Source: Anaerolineae bacterium
GTDB lineage: Bacteria; Chloroflexota; Anaerolineae; Anaerolineales; Anaerolineaceae
NCBI GenBank assembly: GCA_013314735.1
Contig: JABUFD010000002.1
Span: 806,001 to 870,000 of the forward strand
Direction: 5' to 3'
Length of the DNA: 64,000 nt
Under the pieces are notes generated by a model. It saw only the letters and a program-made list of their open reading frames with translations, was not told the origin of the DNA and searched no databases. Below are positions 1 to 8,106 of the stretch, piece by piece; within the stretch, counting starts at the first letter, position 1, and each line of letters begins with the position of its first letter. A program made the translations under genes and the position numbers.

Positions 1-222
1 TACGGCGCTAATGACCCGTTGATCCCACTGCCGCTGGAATGGCATCCCGAGGCGTACCCGCCCAATTTCCACAGCCTGGTGTTTGGCAATTCGGGGCATT
101 TCCCGATGTTTGATGAAGATGCCCAGTTCCTGCGCCTGCTGAAGGAATTTCTCGAGCTGGACAAGGGTGCCTCACCGCGTGACCTGGGATTCAAAGACCA
201 CTGGGTGCGGCGCGTGCGTTAG
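1..222 (+). CDS. alpha/beta hydrolase, C-terminal fragment
   Basis: The reading frame is open from base 1, so the gene starts outside the window and only about 73 C-terminal residues are present. The visible part begins YGANDPLIP and later contains GNSGHFPMFDE. These fit the Asp-bearing strand (xGxxDPxxP) and the catalytic His loop (SGHFPxxD) that close the catalytic triad of alpha/beta hydrolase fold enzymes. The nucleophile elbow is not in view, so substrate and subfamily cannot be assigned. It ends with a basic tail, and a sigma70-like -10 box for the next gene follows about 60 bases later, so it is probably the last gene of its transcript. Confidence 0.7.
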   Translation, partial: YGANDPLIPLPLEWHPEAYPPNFHSLVFGNSGHFPMFDEDAQFLRLLKEFLELDKGASPRDLGFKDHWVRRVR

Positions 223-261
223 TTTCCGCCGGTGCGGCTGGATCGCTGCTGCGAATGCCAG

Positions 262-290
262 TTTTTTGGGGGAGTCGGATACAGTATAAT
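262..290 (+). promoter_or_regulatory. candidate sigma70 promoter for the 330 gene
   Basis: TATAAT lies at 285-290 with a T-run (TTTTTT, 262-267) 17 bases upstream that is a poor -35 match. The predicted start site is near 297, giving a short leader that contains GAGGTGA before the ATG at 330. Confidence 0.4.
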
Positions 291-329
291 CAAATCAGAC
301 GTTCCGATGGAAAGAAAGCGAGGTGACCG

Positions 330-1313
330 ATGCGTTCATTTTTCTATCGTGCAGCGGGGGTTGTGCTGGTGATCAGCGCGGCAGCCGGCGTGCTGTTGGC
401 GGTGCTGGGTATCTGGGGGGTGTGGAAGATCAAACCGGAGGCGGAAGCTGTATTGACCGATACCACCCAGATGGCGGTGGATGGGATAGACCTGCTGGAT
501 TCCGCCCTCGGTGACGTGGCCGGCGCGCTGGAAACGGTGGATGAGGGTTTGCAATCTGTCAATTCCATCAAAGACAACCTGGCGGAGATGATGGTCAGTA
601 TCACCCCGATTCTCGACCGCACCTCTGAATTTGTTGGTGAAGATCTTGTTGGCGTAATGGAGGGTTTGCAGGATTCGTTGGATACACTGGAAAACGGGAT
701 GGATGCCGTGCAGAACGCGCTTTCCTTCCTCGACCTGATTCCAGGCCTGGGATTGATCTATAACAACACATCAGCCACAATGACAGAAGGCGTGGATGAA
801 ATGTCAGGGCAGGTGGATACCCTTTCTGACCAGCTCTCCCAATTTGAGGGCGACCTCAGCAGCGCTTCGGAAAGCCTGTCTCAGTTGCAGGAGGATATCA
901 AAAACCTGGCGGCAACGGTGGATGAAGCGGACCTTACCATGGAAGACCAGTTGGAAACCGTGTATGGCTACCAGGATGACCTGCGCGTTTTGCGGCGCCA
1001 GATGCTTGATTTCCGTGAACGCTGGCTGCGCAACATCCAGCGGATTGCCATCGGGTCCACGGTGGTATTTTCCTGGCTGCTGGTGATGATGGTTTCTTTG
1101 ATCGTATTGGGCGGCGACCTGGCGCTTCACGGCGACCAGCGCCAGCGCGAACGTGAGAAGGCTGCCATCCGACAAACGCTGCAGGAGGAACTGCGTCCGC
1201 AGCTGCGGGCAGAATTGCTGGCCGAACTGCGAGCTGAGTTGGGCTTGCAGGCGTCGACCGCGGCAGGAGTGGGCTACCCGCTGCCACCCGGCCCTGTGGA
1301 TGATGCTGGCTGA
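330..1313 (+). CDS. coiled-coil membrane protein of unknown function
   Basis: A 327-residue protein that I do not recognise as a named family. Residues about 7-30 form a strongly hydrophobic segment (signal anchor). A long region (about 40-225), rich in Leu/Asp/Glu/Ser with heptad-like spacing, should form an extracytoplasmic coiled coil. A second membrane segment lies near 240-262 (SWLLVMMVSLIVLGG). The tail is highly charged (RQRERE, LRAELLAELRAEL) and helical. The topology resembles chemoreceptor-like or tether proteins, but no HAMP or signalling domain is visible. GAGGTGA precedes the ATG. The stop overlaps the start region of the next small gene, so the two are probably translationally coupled. 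Confidence 0.75.
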   Translation: MRSFFYRAAGVVLVISAAAGVLLAVLGIWGVWKIKPEAEAVLTDTTQMAVDGIDLLDSALGDVAGALETVDEGLQSVNSIKDNLAEMMVSITPILDRTSEFVGEDLVGVMEGLQDSLDTLENGMDAVQNALSFLDLIPGLGLIYNNTSATMTEGVDEMSGQVDTLSDQLSQFEGDLSSASESLSQLQEDIKNLAATVDEADLTMEDQLETVYGYQDDLRVLRRQMLDFRERWLRNIQRIAIGSTVVFSWLLVMMVSLIVLGGDLALHGDQRQREREKAAIRQTLQEELRPQLRAELLAELRAELGLQASTAAGVGYPLPPGPVDDAG

Positions 1314-1557
1314 TTCTGAGCGTTACCAGCGGCTGCGGGAACGCACCGCCCTGGTGCTGGGTTACCTCGAACGCCTCTCGGCTGATTCCACCTGGGCGCA
1401 CCGTGCCAGCGGCCTGCGCGGATCACTGTGGAACGCACTGGAAACACCGGTGTGGGATAAAGTTATGGAAGTACGCCTGTTGGCATGCCTGGATAACGGG
1501 CTGTGGATGCTGAAACAGGCCGCGATGGAAATCCCGGATCCCGAAGCGCGGCGTTAG
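1300..1557 (+). CDS. small helical protein coupled to the upstream membrane protein
   Basis: An 85-residue protein of unknown function. Two adjacent ATGs (1300 and 1303) lie inside the end of the upstream gene in another frame. There is no independent Shine-Dalgarno, which points to coupling with the 330-1313 gene. The sequence is soluble and helical, rich in Arg, Leu and Trp (YLERLSADSTWAHRASGLRG), with no known motif. Its TAG stop overlaps by four bases the TAA stop of the convergent gene on the other strand, so the two transcripts meet tail to tail. Confidence 0.6.
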   Translation: MMLADSERYQRLRERTALVLGYLERLSADSTWAHRASGLRGSLWNALETPVWDKVMEVRLLACLDNGLWMLKQAAMEIPDPEARR

Positions 1558-2510
1558 AATGCCGGAGGAACCTGGTCGCGGTACTGCTGCGCCAGCAGCA
1601 CGTACAGCGTAATCCATGGATTGGGCTCGCCGCGTTTGCCGACCTTCCACGGGGCGCTGTTGGGGCTGAAATCCAGCGGTGCCCGTCCTTGCGCATCCAA
1701 CCTGCTCTCCAATGTTTCCCAGGCGCGCTGCAAGGCAGGATGCCTGCCGTATCCCATTCTGCTGAGGGCATACAGCGGTTCCCACAGGCTGGCGCGCCAA
1801 TGGATGGGATAGACCAGGGCGGAACTATCCTTGTTGATTGGTTCCGATGGGTTGTTGGTGCTGAAAATGCCATGATGGTCGAGGAAATACACCACCAGCT
1901 GGCGGCAGCGCGGGTGCTGCCAGGTTTCGGGCAGCTCGGAAAACGCCAGCAGTGCCTTGCTGCAGCCGCGCACGCAGGATTTGGTCTCACGAGTCTTGTA
2001 TTTGCCCTCATGCATATCGCACAGGTAACCGCCGTCTGTGCGCGGGGTGGAGAGCATCAGTTCGATGGTTTTCTGCACCCGCACATCGTCGCGGTATCCC
2101 AGGCGTACAAAGGTGCGGATGTTGTATGCATACCGGCAGGACATGTGCCCGCCCCAACTGCCGTCCTCCAGCTGCAAATCCAGGTAGCGGTTGGCTGCCT
2201 TTTCAATCCGGGGATCATTGCGGTCCATCCCCAGTTCTGAGAGGTACGAGAGGATGAAATGGGTGGTGCCGAAATCGGCATAACGTTCCCCGTCGCCAAA
2301 AACGCGGCCTTTGTAATCTTTCTGCAGCCAGTACCCGTCAGGGTGCATCCTGGCAAACAAACCAGTGACTGCCGGGCTGCCAGGGATGGAGCGAAGGGCG
2401 GCCTGTACGCCGGGGTCATCCTGTGGGTGACAGAGCAATTCAGTTCGCACCCGCAATTGCAGGGAAGGATCTTCTTGCAGCAAAAGCCAGTTGACAGCGG
2501 ATTCATTCAT
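1554..2510 (-). CDS. alpha/alpha-toroid (prenyltransferase/squalene-oxidase repeat-like) protein
   Basis: A 318-residue protein. The start at 2510 is set by AAGGAGG seven bases upstream; longer in-frame versions would begin in a region without such a site. Repeats such as LQLEDGSWGG, RTDGGYLCDM and WKVGKRGEPNPW, together with repeated helix pairs, resemble the terpenoid cyclase/prenyltransferase alpha-toroid fold. The Asp-rich DxDD acid motif of squalene-hopene cyclases is absent. Several Cys and His residues cluster mid-protein (CDMHEGKY, then KSCVRGCSK), which could bind a metal. There is no signal peptide, so it is probably cytoplasmic. The substrate is unknown. Confidence 0.65.
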   Translation of the reverse strand: MNESAVNWLLLQEDPSLQLRVRTELLCHPQDDPGVQAALRSIPGSPAVTGLFARMHPDGYWLQKDYKGRVFGDGERYADFGTTHFILSYLSELGMDRNDPRIEKAANRYLDLQLEDGSWGGHMSCRYAYNIRTFVRLGYRDDVRVQKTIELMLSTPRTDGGYLCDMHEGKYKTRETKSCVRGCSKALLAFSELPETWQHPRCRQLVVYFLDHHGIFSTNNPSEPINKDSSALVYPIHWRASLWEPLYALSRMGYGRHPALQRAWETLESRLDAQGRAPLDFSPNSAPWKVGKRGEPNPWITLYVLLAQQYRDQVPPAF

Positions 2511-2603
2511 TTCCAGCCTCCTTGTTCCACCACGAGTGTACAAAAGATAGGGCTGGTGCGCAACTGGCAAACCCGGCAACTGTGGCAGAAAGCAGGAAGC
2601 CAA

Positions 2604-2633
2604 TTGAAAAAACAGACTGAAAAATTGTACAAT
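2604..2633 (+). promoter_or_regulatory. promoter of the OsmC-family gene
   Basis: TTGAAA (2604-2609) and TACAAT (2628-2633) are separated by 18 bases. The predicted start near 2640 gives a leader of about 34 bases containing AAGGAG before the ATG at 2674. Confidence 0.6.
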
Positions 2634-2673
2634 GGAAATAGAGTTCATCCATTTCTCAGTCAAGGAGTATACG

Positions 2674-3102
2674 ATGTCTACCTATGTTGTCAATGCAAAA
2701 AGTGCTGAAGGTTTCCATGTTGATGTGACAGCCCGTAATCACCATTTTGTGGTGGATCAGCCGGAAGCAGCCGGCGGCAACAATGAAGGCCCGAACCCGC
2801 TGGAATACAATGTGGCGTCATTGGCCGCCTGTATGATCACGATCGGGAACATTATCAAAAAACAGGAACATCTCAAGGTCGAAGGCATGGATGTCAAAGT
2901 GGAAGCAGATGTGGACCCGGCGATCTTGATGGGCAAGGCGGAAGGTCATCCCGGTTTTTCTGAAGTGCGGATTTTCATGAAAGTTACTGCGCCGGAAATG
3001 ACGGAAGCCGAGATTGAAGATTTTGTCAACCGCATTGAACAACGCTGCCCGGTGTCCGACAACCTCAAGGTGGTCACTCCGGTGAAATTGATCATCGAGT
3101 AA
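2674..3102 (+). CDS. OsmC/Ohr-family peroxiredoxin-like protein
   Basis: A 142-residue cytoplasmic protein of the OsmC fold, whose characterised members reduce organic hydroperoxides with two cysteines. The expected first Cys is in SLAACMIT (about residue 54) after the family motif GPNPLEYNVASLAAC. The second is in QRCPVSDNLK near residue 129. Length matches the YhfA/OsmC-like subgroup. The start at 2674 follows AAGGAGTATACG; an upstream in-frame ATG at 2632 lies on top of the -10 box and is rejected. It is a single-gene transcript with its own promoter and downstream hairpins. Confidence 0.88.
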   Translation: MSTYVVNAKSAEGFHVDVTARNHHFVVDQPEAAGGNNEGPNPLEYNVASLAACMITIGNIIKKQEHLKVEGMDVKVEADVDPAILMGKAEGHPGFSEVRIFMKVTAPEMTEAEIEDFVNRIEQRCPVSDNLKVVTPVKLIIE

Positions 3103-3189
3103 AATAGAACAACCCTGTTTTTCGTTTCCCCCGGTGCTGTCTGGCGGTGCCGGGGATTATTGTTTCAACTGCACATCCCCTTAAAGGAC

Positions 3190-3219
3190 AAGAACCGCAA
3201 TACTGCGGTTCTTGTTTGG
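3190..3219 (+). terminator. hairpin downstream of the OsmC gene
   Basis: AAGAACCGCA and TGCGGTTCTT form a perfect 10-bp stem with a 4-base loop, followed by a weak T-rich tail (GTTTGG). It probably ends the OsmC transcript. Confidence 0.55.
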
Positions 3220-3465
3220 AAGGAAGAAAACGAAAAGAAAGGAGAAAACTACGCTTTTACAAAAGAGATTGCAATGTACTCAATTGACCAATGGGGATGG
3301 AATCTGGTTTTTGATTCCGCACCGGAATTTACCTGAATAGGGAAATTCCCTCCTGCGATAAACTCTAAATTCAGTTTACCGAAAATTGCAGGTTTCGTCA
3401 AGACGCAATTCCCACTATATGAGAAAAGGTTTATTCAAACTCTTTCATTTTGGCATGTGAATGAG

Positions 3466-3495
3466 AAAAACACCGCCAGTGCTGGCGGTATTTTT
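3466..3495 (-). terminator. bidirectional terminator after the GIN-domain gene
   Basis: ACCGCCAG/CTGGCGGT stem flanked by an A-run on the left and TATTTTT on the right. Read on the minus strand it ends in GTTTTTCTC, 50 bases past the stop of the 3545 gene. Confidence 0.75.
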
Positions 3496-3544
3496 CTTCA
3501 ATGGGCAGGATATGGGCTTGCTGGCCCCGCTGTTTTTGGCGAGC

Positions 3545-4528
3545 CTATTCCTCTTTTTCGCCCAGGTTCTGGATATCGACGGCGCCGCCGCTGGATTGCA
3601 AAACTTCAGGGGTGCCGTAGTAGGAAACATCCGCAGCGCCTGAAAGGTCGAGGGTGAGTTGTTCAGTGACCCATACTTTGACGGTGGATGATCCGCTCCC
3701 TTCCACCACAGTCTCTGCTGATTTCAGGTCGCCGGCCTGGTAGCTTCCGCTGCCACTCATATCAATTTCCTGGCGGGTAACGGCGCCGGCCAGAACGACA
3801 TCGGCGCTGCCGCTGGATTGCAGGGAGATGCTTTCCGCCTGCAGGTCATCGATCTGGATGCCCGCGCTGCCCGATAGTTCCATCACCAGGGTGTCCACAG
3901 TGGCACTGCCGATTTCCATGCCAAGTGAACCGGATGACTTGACCGCAACGCTGTCAGCAGCGAGCGTGGTGATGGACAGGTCGGAGCTGCCGGAAAAATT
4001 GCCTTCCAACACGGCGCTTTGCAGGTCATCAATCGATACATCGGCGCTGCCGGAACCCGACAGACGGAGGTTGGCGGTTTCAATCGCACCCGCGTTCAGG
4101 TCGCTGGATCCGCTCAGAGTCATTTTCAGGTCACCCACCGCGAGTTCCTTCACGTTGACATCAATCGAGCCGGAGGCCTGAACCACGCTGACAGAGGGCA
4201 GGGTCAGGTAGTAATGGATCGGTTTGGTGGGCAGGAAGGAGAGGAACCAGTTGCTTTCCTGTTTGATATACAGCCGGTCGCCGACCACCTGGGTGGTGAT
4301 GTCCTTCATCAGGTTGTCTTCGGCTTCGATGGTGAGGCCGACTTCATCGCCCTGCGTCAAATGCAGGGTTCCGCTGCCGTCCACAAAAACCTCACTCACA
4401 TTGGTGATTTCGCGTTCCTCCGTTACCACCACGCCGGAGCCGCGTTCCCCTTGCAGCGCGGAAAGCGAACAAGCCATGGTAGTGATCAGAATTAAAAAAC
4501 TGGATAAGATCAAAATGCTTCTTTTCAT
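3545..4528 (-). CDS. GIN-domain (DUF2807) lipoprotein 1
   Basis: A 327-residue predicted lipoprotein. The N-terminus (MKRSILILSSFLILITTMAC) has a basic start, a hydrophobic core and a TMAC lipobox. The rest is a head-GIN domain (DUF2807): a repetitive beta-helix in which SGSGSADV/SGSSDL turns recur about every 20 residues. DUF2807 proteins are surface-exposed and of unknown function. The ATG at 4528 is preferred over one at 4534 because AGGTGA sits six bases before it and would abut the longer start. It is a tandem paralogue of the 4663-5541 gene, with a terminator between them, and it has a longer repeat region. Confidence 0.82.
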   Translation of the reverse strand: MKRSILILSSFLILITTMACSLSALQGERGSGVVVTEEREITNVSEVFVDGSGTLHLTQGDEVGLTIEAEDNLMKDITTQVVGDRLYIKQESNWFLSFLPTKPIHYYLTLPSVSVVQASGSIDVNVKELAVGDLKMTLSGSSDLNAGAIETANLRLSGSGSADVSIDDLQSAVLEGNFSGSSDLSITTLAADSVAVKSSGSLGMEIGSATVDTLVMELSGSAGIQIDDLQAESISLQSSGSADVVLAGAVTRQEIDMSGSGSYQAGDLKSAETVVEGSGSSTVKVWVTEQLTLDLSGAADVSYYGTPEVLQSSGGAVDIQNLGEKEE

Positions 4529-4610
4529 TTTCATTCACCTTTCAATTTAACGGGTTATTAACAAATACGGATTGTGCAGGATTTGGTTGCATTCTGCGGT
4601 GATCGAAGAA

Positions 4611-4642
4611 AAAGAACCCCGGTGGGTTGCCAGGGTTCTTTC
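4611..4642 (-). terminator. terminator of the second GIN-domain gene
   Basis: On the minus strand AAAGAACCC pairs with GGGTTCTTT around a 13-base loop and runs into TTCTTC. It lies about 20 bases after the stop at 4663. Confidence 0.7.
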
Positions 4643-4662
4643 GTAATTTTTTTTCGGATGGA

Positions 4663-5541
4663 TTACTTTTCGCCGAGGGCGTTGATCGATACCATGCCGT
4701 TGTTATTCTGTGTCAGGGTGGGGCTGCCGTAGTAGGAAACATTCACCGCGCCGTCGCAATCGAGATCAAGGGTTTCAGTGGCCCACACGGTGGCGGAGGC
4801 CATCCCGCTCGACTTTACGCTGACATCAGCGCATTTCAGGTTACCATTCATGACATTCCCACCACCTTCGACGGTGATGCTCTGCCGATTAACTTCGCCT
4901 GCGGCTTCCATGTTACCGGTACCGGATATGTGCAGGTCAAGTGTTTCCGCGGCCAGGTCTGCCAGGTTTACGCTGGAAAGGCCGGCAATAATCACCTTGA
5001 CCGACTCTGCCTCCAGGGAGGCCGCTTTCACATTGGCAGCACCGGAAATGTCAAGCGTGACGGATGCCGCATTCAGGGTACCGAGATCGACATCATTGGC
5101 ACCGGCACACGCCAGGGTCAGGTCCTGCAGGTTGAGTTCATCGCTTTCCAGGCGGATGGCGCCGGCCAGTTTAATACTGGAAACCGTCGGCAGGGTCAGG
5201 TAATAATGGATCGGTTCGGTGGGAATCCAGGCATCGTACCATTTTTGTTCCACCTTGATTACCAGGCGGTCACCCCGCACAACGACCTCGAATTTGTCGA
5301 TGTAGTTGTCTTCCGCTTCGATCGTCAGCGAGGGGGTGTCACCCTGCACGAGGTGCAGCGTGCCGAGGCTTTCGATTTCGACGTTGGAGACGGCTTTGAT
5401 CTCGTAGTCACGGGTGACCACATTACCGGAACCGGCTTCGACGATGATATCGGGGACACGGTTGAAATTTAAGAAGGTGCAGGAGCAGGCCACGCTCAGC
5501 ACGAGGAATAACGATAAAACAACAATCACGACCTTTTTCAT
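4663..5541 (-). CDS. GIN-domain (DUF2807) lipoprotein 2
   Basis: A 292-residue paralogue of the adjacent lipoprotein. It has an export signal with lipobox (LVLSVACS, Cys about residue 19). The shared block (LHLVQGDTPSLTIEAEDN, then IPTEPIHYYLTLPTV) aligns with LHLTQGDEVGLTIEAEDN in its neighbour. The C-terminal half is a DUF2807 beta-helix ending in a near-identical DGAVNVSYYGSP motif. Its SGS turns are less regular than in the first copy. AAAGGA precedes the start. Gene order suggests a tandem duplication, with each copy having its own terminator. Function is unknown; family context suggests an envelope role. Confidence 0.82.
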   Translation of the reverse strand: MKKVVIVVLSLFLVLSVACSCTFLNFNRVPDIIVEAGSGNVVTRDYEIKAVSNVEIESLGTLHLVQGDTPSLTIEAEDNYIDKFEVVVRGDRLVIKVEQKWYDAWIPTEPIHYYLTLPTVSSIKLAGAIRLESDELNLQDLTLACAGANDVDLGTLNAASVTLDISGAANVKAASLEAESVKVIIAGLSSVNLADLAAETLDLHISGTGNMEAAGEVNRQSITVEGGGNVMNGNLKCADVSVKSSGMASATVWATETLDLDCDGAVNVSYYGSPTLTQNNNGMVSINALGEK

Positions 5542-5644
5542 TTTTCTTACAATCCTTTTCGTTTCTCTCTGATATTTTTTTCTTCTACTTGAGAATACGC
5601 AACAGGGTTGAAAAAGGTTGCAGCAAACGCAAACAAATGCGGAA

Positions 5645-6445
5645 TCAGGCTGGATGTTGCTGGAGCCAGGCGGCTACTTCACCGATGTTCTCAAAGATGC
5701 AGGTGGGCTGATGGGGCGATCCTTCCAGGTCGGCGCGGCTGGTTTCACCGGAGAGCACCAAAACGGTGGTGATACCGGCGGTGTGCCCGAGGGCGATATC
5801 GGTGTACAGGCGGTCACCGACCATGGCAATTTTGCTGGTGGCGACACGCATCCGCGCTGCGGCGGATTCCACGATCAGCCGGTTGGGTTTGCCCACGATC
5901 AAATCCGGCCGGCGGCCGGTGGAAGCTTCCACGAGGGCGATCATTGCGCCGATATCGGGCATGAAGCCGTCAGCGGTGGGGCAGTTGGTATCGGGATGGG
6001 TGGCGATATAGGGCTTACCGGCGCGCACCAGGTCGCACAATTTCCACAACTTGTCGTAGGTGAGGGTGGTATCGAACCCCAGCACGGCATAATCAGGGTC
6101 GTCGGCAGTAAGGGTGAAGCCATGGGCACGGAATTCATCTTCCAACCCGGGAGTACCGACCACGTACAGCCTGGCGCCGGGGGCGGTTTGTTCGAGGTAA
6201 ATGGCGGTAGCCTGCCCGGAGGTAAAAACCTCTTCCTCAGTGACCTCGATCCCCAGTTTTGCCAGTTTATCCACGTACTGCGCCGGGTTCTTGGAGGAGT
6301 TGTTGGTCAGGAACAGGAATTGTTTTCCCTGCGTTTTGAGCGTTTCTAGGAACTCCAGCGCGCCGGGCAGCAGGTGGTCGTCAAGATAGATCGTGCCGTC
6401 CATATCGAGCAGAAAGCAGCGAATTTCGTTCAGGGGTGTGGCCAT
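5645..6445 (-). CDS. HAD-IIA family sugar/glycerol phosphatase (NagD/AraL type)
   Basis: A 266-residue HAD-superfamily IIA hydrolase. Motif I is LLDMDGTIY (nucleophile D14, acid/base D16), motif II is FLTNNSS, and motif IV is MVGDRLYTDIALG near residues 208-220, with a motif-III Lys in IVGKPN. The C2-type cap between motifs II and III is typical of NagD, AraL and phosphoglycolate phosphatases. Such enzymes dephosphorylate small sugar or glycerol phosphates in the cytoplasm. It follows a glycerol-1-phosphate dehydrogenase gene on the same strand, an arrangement reminiscent of araL-araM in Bacillus, but a terminator separates them here. GAGGTG precedes the ATG. Confidence 0.88.
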   Translation of the reverse strand: MATPLNEIRCFLLDMDGTIYLDDHLLPGALEFLETLKTQGKQFLFLTNNSSKNPAQYVDKLAKLGIEVTEEEVFTSGQATAIYLEQTAPGARLYVVGTPGLEDEFRAHGFTLTADDPDYAVLGFDTTLTYDKLWKLCDLVRAGKPYIATHPDTNCPTADGFMPDIGAMIALVEASTGRRPDLIVGKPNRLIVESAAARMRVATSKIAMVGDRLYTDIALGHTAGITTVLVLSGETSRADLEGSPHQPTCIFENIGEVAAWLQQHPA

Positions 6446-6512
6446 GGTTGCACCTCGCAGGATGGATTTTGCCGGAAGACTGTGCTAATTGTACTGGAAA
6501 AACCCGGCGAAA

Positions 6513-6542
6513 GAATCCCCCGCTGATGTTAACCGGGGGATT
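6513..6542 (-). terminator. terminator of the glycerol-1-phosphate dehydrogenase gene
   Basis: AATCCCCCG/CGGGGGATT form a 9-bp stem with an 11-base loop, followed on the minus strand by CTTTCG. Confidence 0.6.
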
Positions 6543-6576
6543 TGATCCATGCTATCTGTTCAACCGGGTGCGTGTG

Positions 6577-7980
6577 TTACAGTACCTCCGCCCGTTCCAG
6601 CACCTCTTCAGCGCGATCCGGGAAAATACCCAGTTCCCAGGCGAGGTCGAGGATGGTGTAGCGCGGGCGGTAGAAATTGCCATCCAGCAGTGCCTGCAGG
6701 GCGGTTTCCCTGGTCTGGTGCACTTCCGCCAGTGAGGTGGCGGCGCCAGCCGCTTTCATTCCGTGCTGCACCAGCTTGAACGGAATGCGGTACGGCTTCA
6801 GTGCGGTCCACATCGGGTACCAGTTATCCAGGATGCCCTGTACGTAGGCGGGATAATCAGCATCAGGGATGGTTTTATCGCGTGCGGTTTTGAGGAAATA
6901 TTCCCACTGGCCGGGGTAGGTGGTTTTGAGATAAGTTTCAATTTCATTCCAGCTGCGGCGGTTGTCCAGCAGTTTTGCAGGATCAATCGTGTGCGGATCG
7001 AGTTCTTCGATCATTTCGTACAATGCCAGTCCCATCAGCACGCCCACACCCACCTGGGTGCCGTGCCAGAAATGGTCTTTGCCGTGGATATCGCCCAGTA
7101 AATCCCAGAAATGAGAGATGATGTGTTCCACCCCCGAGGAGGGCGAGGTCTGGCCGCCGAGGATCGTCATCGTCATGCCGGAGATCAGGCAGGCTTCACC
7201 CAGGGCTGCTACCGCAGCGGGGTCGCCTTCGGCAATCTGTGCCGCGTGCTTGAAGCTCAAGTCCTGGGTGCGGGTCATCATATCATACGGCAGGGACACA
7301 AATCCTTCCACCCCGCGCACCAGCGACGACAGCTTCCAGTCGGCATTGCAGGTGTTACGGGCCAGCATATCGGAAAAGCCTGAAAGGTTCATCACCAGGG
7401 GCGCTTTGGCAAGGATCTCGGTATCATAAATGACCGCTTCGGCGATCTTGAGGTCGTAGGCGGTTTCCTTGATGTCGCCGAAGCTCATTGCGGCGGTGAT
7501 CGAGGCGTGCCCGTTCATCGAAGCGGCGGTGCCGACAATCACAAAGGGGATACCGCGTTTGTTGGCAATCCACTTGGTAAGGTCACCGATCACACCGGAA
7601 CCGGCGCCGATGATAAAATCCACTTCCGCGGGCAAGGCTTGCGCCCCGGCATCGCCGACGGCATCCGAGGCTACCAGGTGGTGGGCGGGATCGTCCGCGG
7701 CCAGTGGAAATTCCGCCAGCTCCATCCCCGCCGCGCCCAACGGCTGCCATACGTTTTCGGTGACAAAGCGGCGGATGGCTTCATCAAAGATGATCACTGC
7801 ATGTTCCGGGGCATGCCCCAGCGCAGCTTCCGCAATGCCGGGCACATGGCGCAGCACCCCCGCGCCAACATGGATGATCGGGATGGGAATCGTCAACTGC
7901 TGTCCATCAACCATCACCTGGGTGCCCGCCATCCCGGCGGCATCGAGTTTGAGAAATTGTTCCACGGAAACTTGCTTCAT
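6577..7980 (-). CDS. sn-glycerol-1-phosphate dehydrogenase-like (AraM/EgsA family)
   Basis: A 467-residue member of the iron-containing alcohol dehydrogenase superfamily, closest to bacterial AraM/archaeal EgsA. These reduce dihydroxyacetone phosphate to sn-glycerol-1-phosphate. The nucleotide loop GAGSGVIGDLTKW and the segment VGTAASMNGHAS are characteristic of G1P dehydrogenases. Metal ligands are probably the Asp of VIYDTEILAKAP and the His residues of SGVEHIISHFWD and FWHGTQVGVG. It is longer than AraM (about 390 residues) because of an extended C-terminus. The start at 7980 follows AAAGGG; the upstream in-frame ATG at 8010 has no comparable site. In bacteria G1P feeds heptaprenylglyceryl phosphate or, rarely, archaeal-type lipids; its use here is unknown. 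Confidence 0.85.
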   Translation of the reverse strand: MKQVSVEQFLKLDAAGMAGTQVMVDGQQLTIPIPIIHVGAGVLRHVPGIAEAALGHAPEHAVIIFDEAIRRFVTENVWQPLGAAGMELAEFPLAADDPAHHLVASDAVGDAGAQALPAEVDFIIGAGSGVIGDLTKWIANKRGIPFVIVGTAASMNGHASITAAMSFGDIKETAYDLKIAEAVIYDTEILAKAPLVMNLSGFSDMLARNTCNADWKLSSLVRGVEGFVSLPYDMMTRTQDLSFKHAAQIAEGDPAAVAALGEACLISGMTMTILGGQTSPSSGVEHIISHFWDLLGDIHGKDHFWHGTQVGVGVLMGLALYEMIEELDPHTIDPAKLLDNRRSWNEIETYLKTTYPGQWEYFLKTARDKTIPDADYPAYVQGILDNWYPMWTALKPYRIPFKLVQHGMKAAGAATSLAEVHQTRETALQALLDGNFYRPRYTILDLAWELGIFPDRAEEVLERAEVL

Positions 7981-8106
7981 CTTTTTCCCTTTCCTGAACC
8001 AGTATGTCACATCTGCGCTGCCTGTATTTTAACAGAAAAGGATGCCAGATGAGCAAGGTGAAAACAACGCGGGGTTTACCACACCCGCTGCCTGGAGAAA
8101 CTACCC

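Larger units (their letters stand above)
3103..3544. other. intergenic region with two transcription terminators
   Basis: This 442-base gap between OsmC and the convergent GIN-domain gene holds a GC-rich imperfect hairpin (about 3129-3155), a perfect 10-bp hairpin (3190-3213) and a bidirectional terminator (3466-3495). The stretch 3220-3460 is AT-richer than its flanks. I see no convincing gene or RNA in it. Confidence 0.6.

Noticed and set aside
3160-3336. 58-codon plus-strand frame with a TTG start after OsmC
   Set aside because: It crosses a perfect terminator hairpin and has no Shine-Dalgarno; chance is the simplest explanation.
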